Shown here piece by piece: positions 50,972-53,826 of a DNA stretch of 53,826 nt. The DNA comes from Candidatus Gastranaerophilales bacterium. GTDB lineage: Bacteria > Cyanobacteriota > Vampirovibrionia > Gastranaerophilales > Gastranaerophilaceae. The stretch lies in NCBI GenBank assembly GCA_944325065.1, contig CALUYS010000012.1:1-53826 (forward strand), given 5' to 3'. Both the position numbers and the translations under genes were made by a program. Below the pieces are notes generated by a model. That model did not search any database, had not been told where the DNA came from, and saw only the letters and a program-made list of their open reading frames with translations. Positions within the stretch are counted from its first letter, which is position 1, and each line of letters opens with the position of its first letter.

Positions 50972-53491
50972 ATGGAAAATATTATAAATACATTAAACCT
51001 AGAACAAAAACAGGCTGTTAATCAATGTTTTGGTACCATGCTTATTTTAGCTGGAGCAGGTAGCGGTAAAACTCGGGTGTTGACAACAAGAATTGCAAAT
51101 TTAGTCCATAATGGTGTAAATCCATATTCAATTATGGCTGTTACATTTACTAATAAAGCTGCAAAAGAAATGCGTGAAAGATTAGGAAAAATTCTTGGTG
51201 ATAATACTGTTAAAAAAATGTGGGTTGGAACTTTCCATAGTATTTGTGGACGTATATTGAGGTATGATATTGATAAATATAAAACAGAAGAAGGACAAAG
51301 TTGGGATAATAATTTCGTTATTTATGATGAAACAGACTCCAATACTATTATTAAAAATAGTATAAAAAAATTGAATTTAGATGATAAAATTTATACCCCA
51401 AAACTTGTAAAAACTATCATTTCAAATGCGAAGAATAAAATGCAAAATGCTTATGCTTTTCAAACAAAAGCACGTGATTATAAAAGTGAAAAAATTGCTT
51501 TAATATATGAACAATATGAAAAAGAACTTATTTTAAATAATGCAATTGATTTTGATGATATGTTGCTTTTAACTGTTAAATTGCTTGAAAATAATGATGA
51601 AGTTAGAGAAAAATATTTTTCTCGTTTTTCACATATCCTAGTCGATGAGTTTCAGGATACAAACCCTTCACAATATTCTTTAATAAAAAGTATTTATACC
51701 AATAATTTATTGGAAAATGAACTTGAAGGAAGAAGTTTATGTGTTGTAGGTGATGTTGACCAATCAATATATAGTTGGCGAGGAGCTGATTTTAAAATTA
51801 TTTTAAATTTTCAAAATGATTTTCGTAATACAACATTAATAAAATTAGAGCAAAATTATCGTTCCGTTGAGACTATTTTGGAAGCAGCTAATTATGTTAT
51901 TCTAAATAACTCACAACGTATTGACAAAAATTTATATTCCAATATGGGAAAAGGTGAGAAAATAGAACATTATGAAGCAATTAACGAATCAAATGAAGCT
52001 AATTATATAGCTTCAAAAATAGAAAGTTTAAAAACCGATAACAAAAGTTGGGAAGATTTTGCAGTTTTATATAGGACAAATTCCCAATCCCGTGCTATTG
52101 AAGAAGCATTGATTTCTAAAGGTTTGCCATATAAAATGGTGGGTGGTTTAAAATTTTATGACAGAAAAGAAATTAAAGATATTATTGCATATTTAAAGCT
52201 TATGTATAATCCAAATGATGGTCAAAGTTTAAAGCGTATAATAAATGTACCTAAACGTGGTATAGGAGCTACTACTATAAAAAAACTTGAGTCAATAGCT
52301 CAAAGTCAAGATTTGTCAATTTTTAACACACTTTTAAATATTGATAAATATAATGAATTTAGTGCTGGAATAAAATTAAAACTAAAAGATTTTGTTAATA
52401 CCATTTTAAAACTTATTGATTTTTCAAAAGTGACACTTGAATTAAATGAAATAATTGGTTTTGTTATTGAACAAAGTGGATATTTAAGAGAATTAAAAGA
52501 AGATGAAAATAAAATAGAAGCTCAAAGTCGTATTGAGAATCTTCAAGAGCTTATAAATGTTGCACAAGCATTTGAACCACAGGAAGCCGATAATTTTTTG
52601 GGTGAATTTTTATCTCAAGTTGCACTTGTGAGTGATTTAGATAGTATAAAAAATGAAAATGAAGGTGATGACAGTATTACTTTAATGACACTTCATAGTG
52701 CGAAAGGGCTTGAATTTGATACTGTTTTTATAGCTGGTATGGACGAGGGAATATTCCCACATAGCAGATCATTAAATAACAATACTGAAATGGAAGAAGA
52801 ACGCCGACTTATGTATGTTGGAATAACAAGAGCTAAACAAAAATTATTTTTAACAAATGCAAAAAGTCGACAAATGTGGGGTGAATGCCACTTCTATAAT
52901 CCAAGTAGGTTTTTTAATGAAATACCTCAACATTTAATTGAAAACAAAAATCAGCAAGCCAACCAAATGGAGTTTTATGCAAAAACAAACGAAAATACAT
53001 TTAAAAGTGCTATTGACAAAATAAAATCTACAAATAGTTTTGGAAAATCTTTTGTCGTGCCAAATAATATAAAAAGCAAAACAGTTTTTATTAAAAAATC
53101 AAAAGATACAAGCAATAATTTTTCTTCAAGTACAAAATTTGGAAATGGGTCATTTGGTAAAAATTTTATAGCACCTGTTAAACTGCAAGAAATTGAACAA
53201 AAAGCAAAATTGAAAAAAGAATTAGATGAAGCAAAAATTAAAGATATTTTAGAAAATAATCCAATAAAAAAAATGCTTGAAGAAAAGCGTCAGATGGAAG
53301 CAATTGGCGTGAAAAATAAAGCTGTTTTAAAATTTAATATAGGGGATAGAGTTTTTCATCCACAATTTGGCATTGGGAAAATTGATGATATAATTAGTGA
53401 ATCGCAAGAAAGCGATATTTATATGATTGATTTTGGTAAGCTTGGACAAAAAGCCGTTGATGCAAATATTTCTAATTTAAAACGATTTTAA
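50972..53491 (+). CDS. pcrA: ATP-dependent DNA helicase PcrA/UvrD
   Basis: An 839-residue superfamily 1 helicase used in repair, replication restart and removal of recombination filaments. Motif I A-G-A-G-S-G-K-T near residue 28, motif II V-D-E-F-Q-D-T near 228, the later D-Q-S-I-Y-S-W-R-G and T-L-H-S-A-K-G-L-E-F are all present. The last 50 residues form the Tudor-like PcrA tail (G-D-R-V-F-H-P-Q-F-G-I-G-K-I). The start is the ATG at 50972, since GGGAAA lies 8 bases before it; an in-frame TTG two codons earlier is too close to that site. Confidence 0.95.
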   Translation: MENIINTLNLEQKQAVNQCFGTMLILAGAGSGKTRVLTTRIANLVHNGVNPYSIMAVTFTNKAAKEMRERLGKILGDNTVKKMWVGTFHSICGRILRYDIDKYKTEEGQSWDNNFVIYDETDSNTIIKNSIKKLNLDDKIYTPKLVKTIISNAKNKMQNAYAFQTKARDYKSEKIALIYEQYEKELILNNAIDFDDMLLLTVKLLENNDEVREKYFSRFSHILVDEFQDTNPSQYSLIKSIYTNNLLENELEGRSLCVVGDVDQSIYSWRGADFKIILNFQNDFRNTTLIKLEQNYRSVETILEAANYVILNNSQRIDKNLYSNMGKGEKIEHYEAINESNEANYIASKIESLKTDNKSWEDFAVLYRTNSQSRAIEEALISKGLPYKMVGGLKFYDRKEIKDIIAYLKLMYNPNDGQSLKRIINVPKRGIGATTIKKLESIAQSQDLSIFNTLLNIDKYNEFSAGIKLKLKDFVNTILKLIDFSKVTLELNEIIGFVIEQSGYLRELKEDENKIEAQSRIENLQELINVAQAFEPQEADNFLGEFLSQVALVSDLDSIKNENEGDDSITLMTLHSAKGLEFDTVFIAGMDEGIFPHSRSLNNNTEMEEERRLMYVGITRAKQKLFLTNAKSRQMWGECHFYNPSRFFNEIPQHLIENKNQQANQMEFYAKTNENTFKSAIDKIKSTNSFGKSFVVPNNIKSKTVFIKKSKDTSNNFSSSTKFGNGSFGKNFIAPVKLQEIEQKAKLKKELDEAKIKDILENNPIKKMLEEKRQMEAIGVKNKAVLKFNIGDRVFHPQFGIGKIDDIISESQESDIYMIDFGKLGQKAVDANISNLKRF

Positions 53492-53826
53492 AAAATATAT
53501 AATAAAAATATTTATATTCTTACTACAACAAACTTTATATTTGTATTTTTTATCAAGATTAGGTAAGTTTCTTTGGGTTTTACTTTCCGTTTAAACAGTA
53601 AATTATAATTAAAAATATTTATCCTAATTTATCATATATTAAATTGAGTGGTATTCTTTTTAAGTGTTTAGTTATTAAATAGTTTAAAGAACTTACCTGT
53701 TAAATTTGGTTGAAATTAGAAATAGTTTTTATTTTTTTTGCTAATTCTTAATTTTATATCACAAATTAGAATAAAAGAATTTTAGGATATATTGTAACGA
53801 AATATTAACTTGTTAACGCTTGTAAA
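53492..53826. other. 335-base region at the window end without a gene
   Basis: No convincing ORF is seen. The only notable structure is AGGTAAGTT (53561-53569) with its exact reverse complement AACTTACCT (53690-53698), 120 bases apart. This could close a long hairpin or RNA domain, or be chance. A recognised RNA family is not evident. Confidence 0.4.

Overview
The window is about 54 kb of very AT-rich bacterial chromosome, densely packed with short intergenic gaps and many overlapping genes. Several signs point to a non-photosynthetic cyanobacterial relative of the Vampirovibrionia/Melainabacteria, probably Gastranaerophilales. These are a Tic20-family membrane protein, a cyanobacteria-like omega subunit, a DprA-like SLOG protein, lipopolysaccharide-type outer-membrane genes (lptC, lptA, a family 9 glycosyltransferase, a KdsC-like phosphatase), an anaerobe-type dihydroorotate dehydrogenase (PyrD class 1B with PyrK), and many lineage-specific proteins with Asn-rich N-termini carrying an F-G or F-S-G motif. 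The assignment is inference from gene content; no database search was possible.

Layout. 1-4 kb: initiator tRNA, a small acidic protein, metY, a GNAT acetyltransferase, a Tic20 homologue and the rpsF-ssb-rpsR ribosomal operon. 4-8.4 kb: glyS, then lptC-lptA-yraN, and a small gene divergent from an XRE regulator. 8.7-9.3 kb: a 660-base gap holding a promoter-to-terminator unit that may be a small RNA. 9.3-11.3 kb: rpoZ-ilvE-mlaE on the minus strand. 11.5-13.9 kb: a stand-alone single-chain restriction-modification enzyme. 13.9-17.6 kb: a split chromate transporter and mutS. 17.7-22.5 kb: a membrane-anchored unknown, ribD, an ArsB/NhaD-type transporter, ruvB and a small unknown; then a family 9 glycosyltransferase.

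23.5-33.6 kb is one long operon encoding all of UMP synthesis: pyrK-pyrD-pyrE-pyrB-pyrC-pyrF-unknown-carA-tiny ORF-carB. A strong intrinsic terminator lies just before pyrK, and a 21-codon ORF ends inside that terminator's left arm, which suggests attenuation. The tiny ORF between carA and carB is bracketed by an exact 20-base direct repeat.

33.7-36.3 kb is a minus-strand cluster of lineage-specific membrane proteins, one of them DUF697-like, sharing an N-terminal tag; the first gene appears split by a frameshift at an A7 run. 36.5-45.5 kb holds uvrA, lysC, and then a ctpA-fliO-neuB-kdsC-TPR run that could link a flagellar export component to nonulosonic acid synthesis. 45.6-47.9 kb holds two more lineage-specific unknowns. 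48-50.2 kb encodes a large type IV prepilin-like protein whose start region contains a run of ten G, out of frame with the best-placed start codon: a strong candidate for phase variation. The window closes with a DprA-like SLOG protein, a PcrA/UvrD helicase and 335 bases without a gene.
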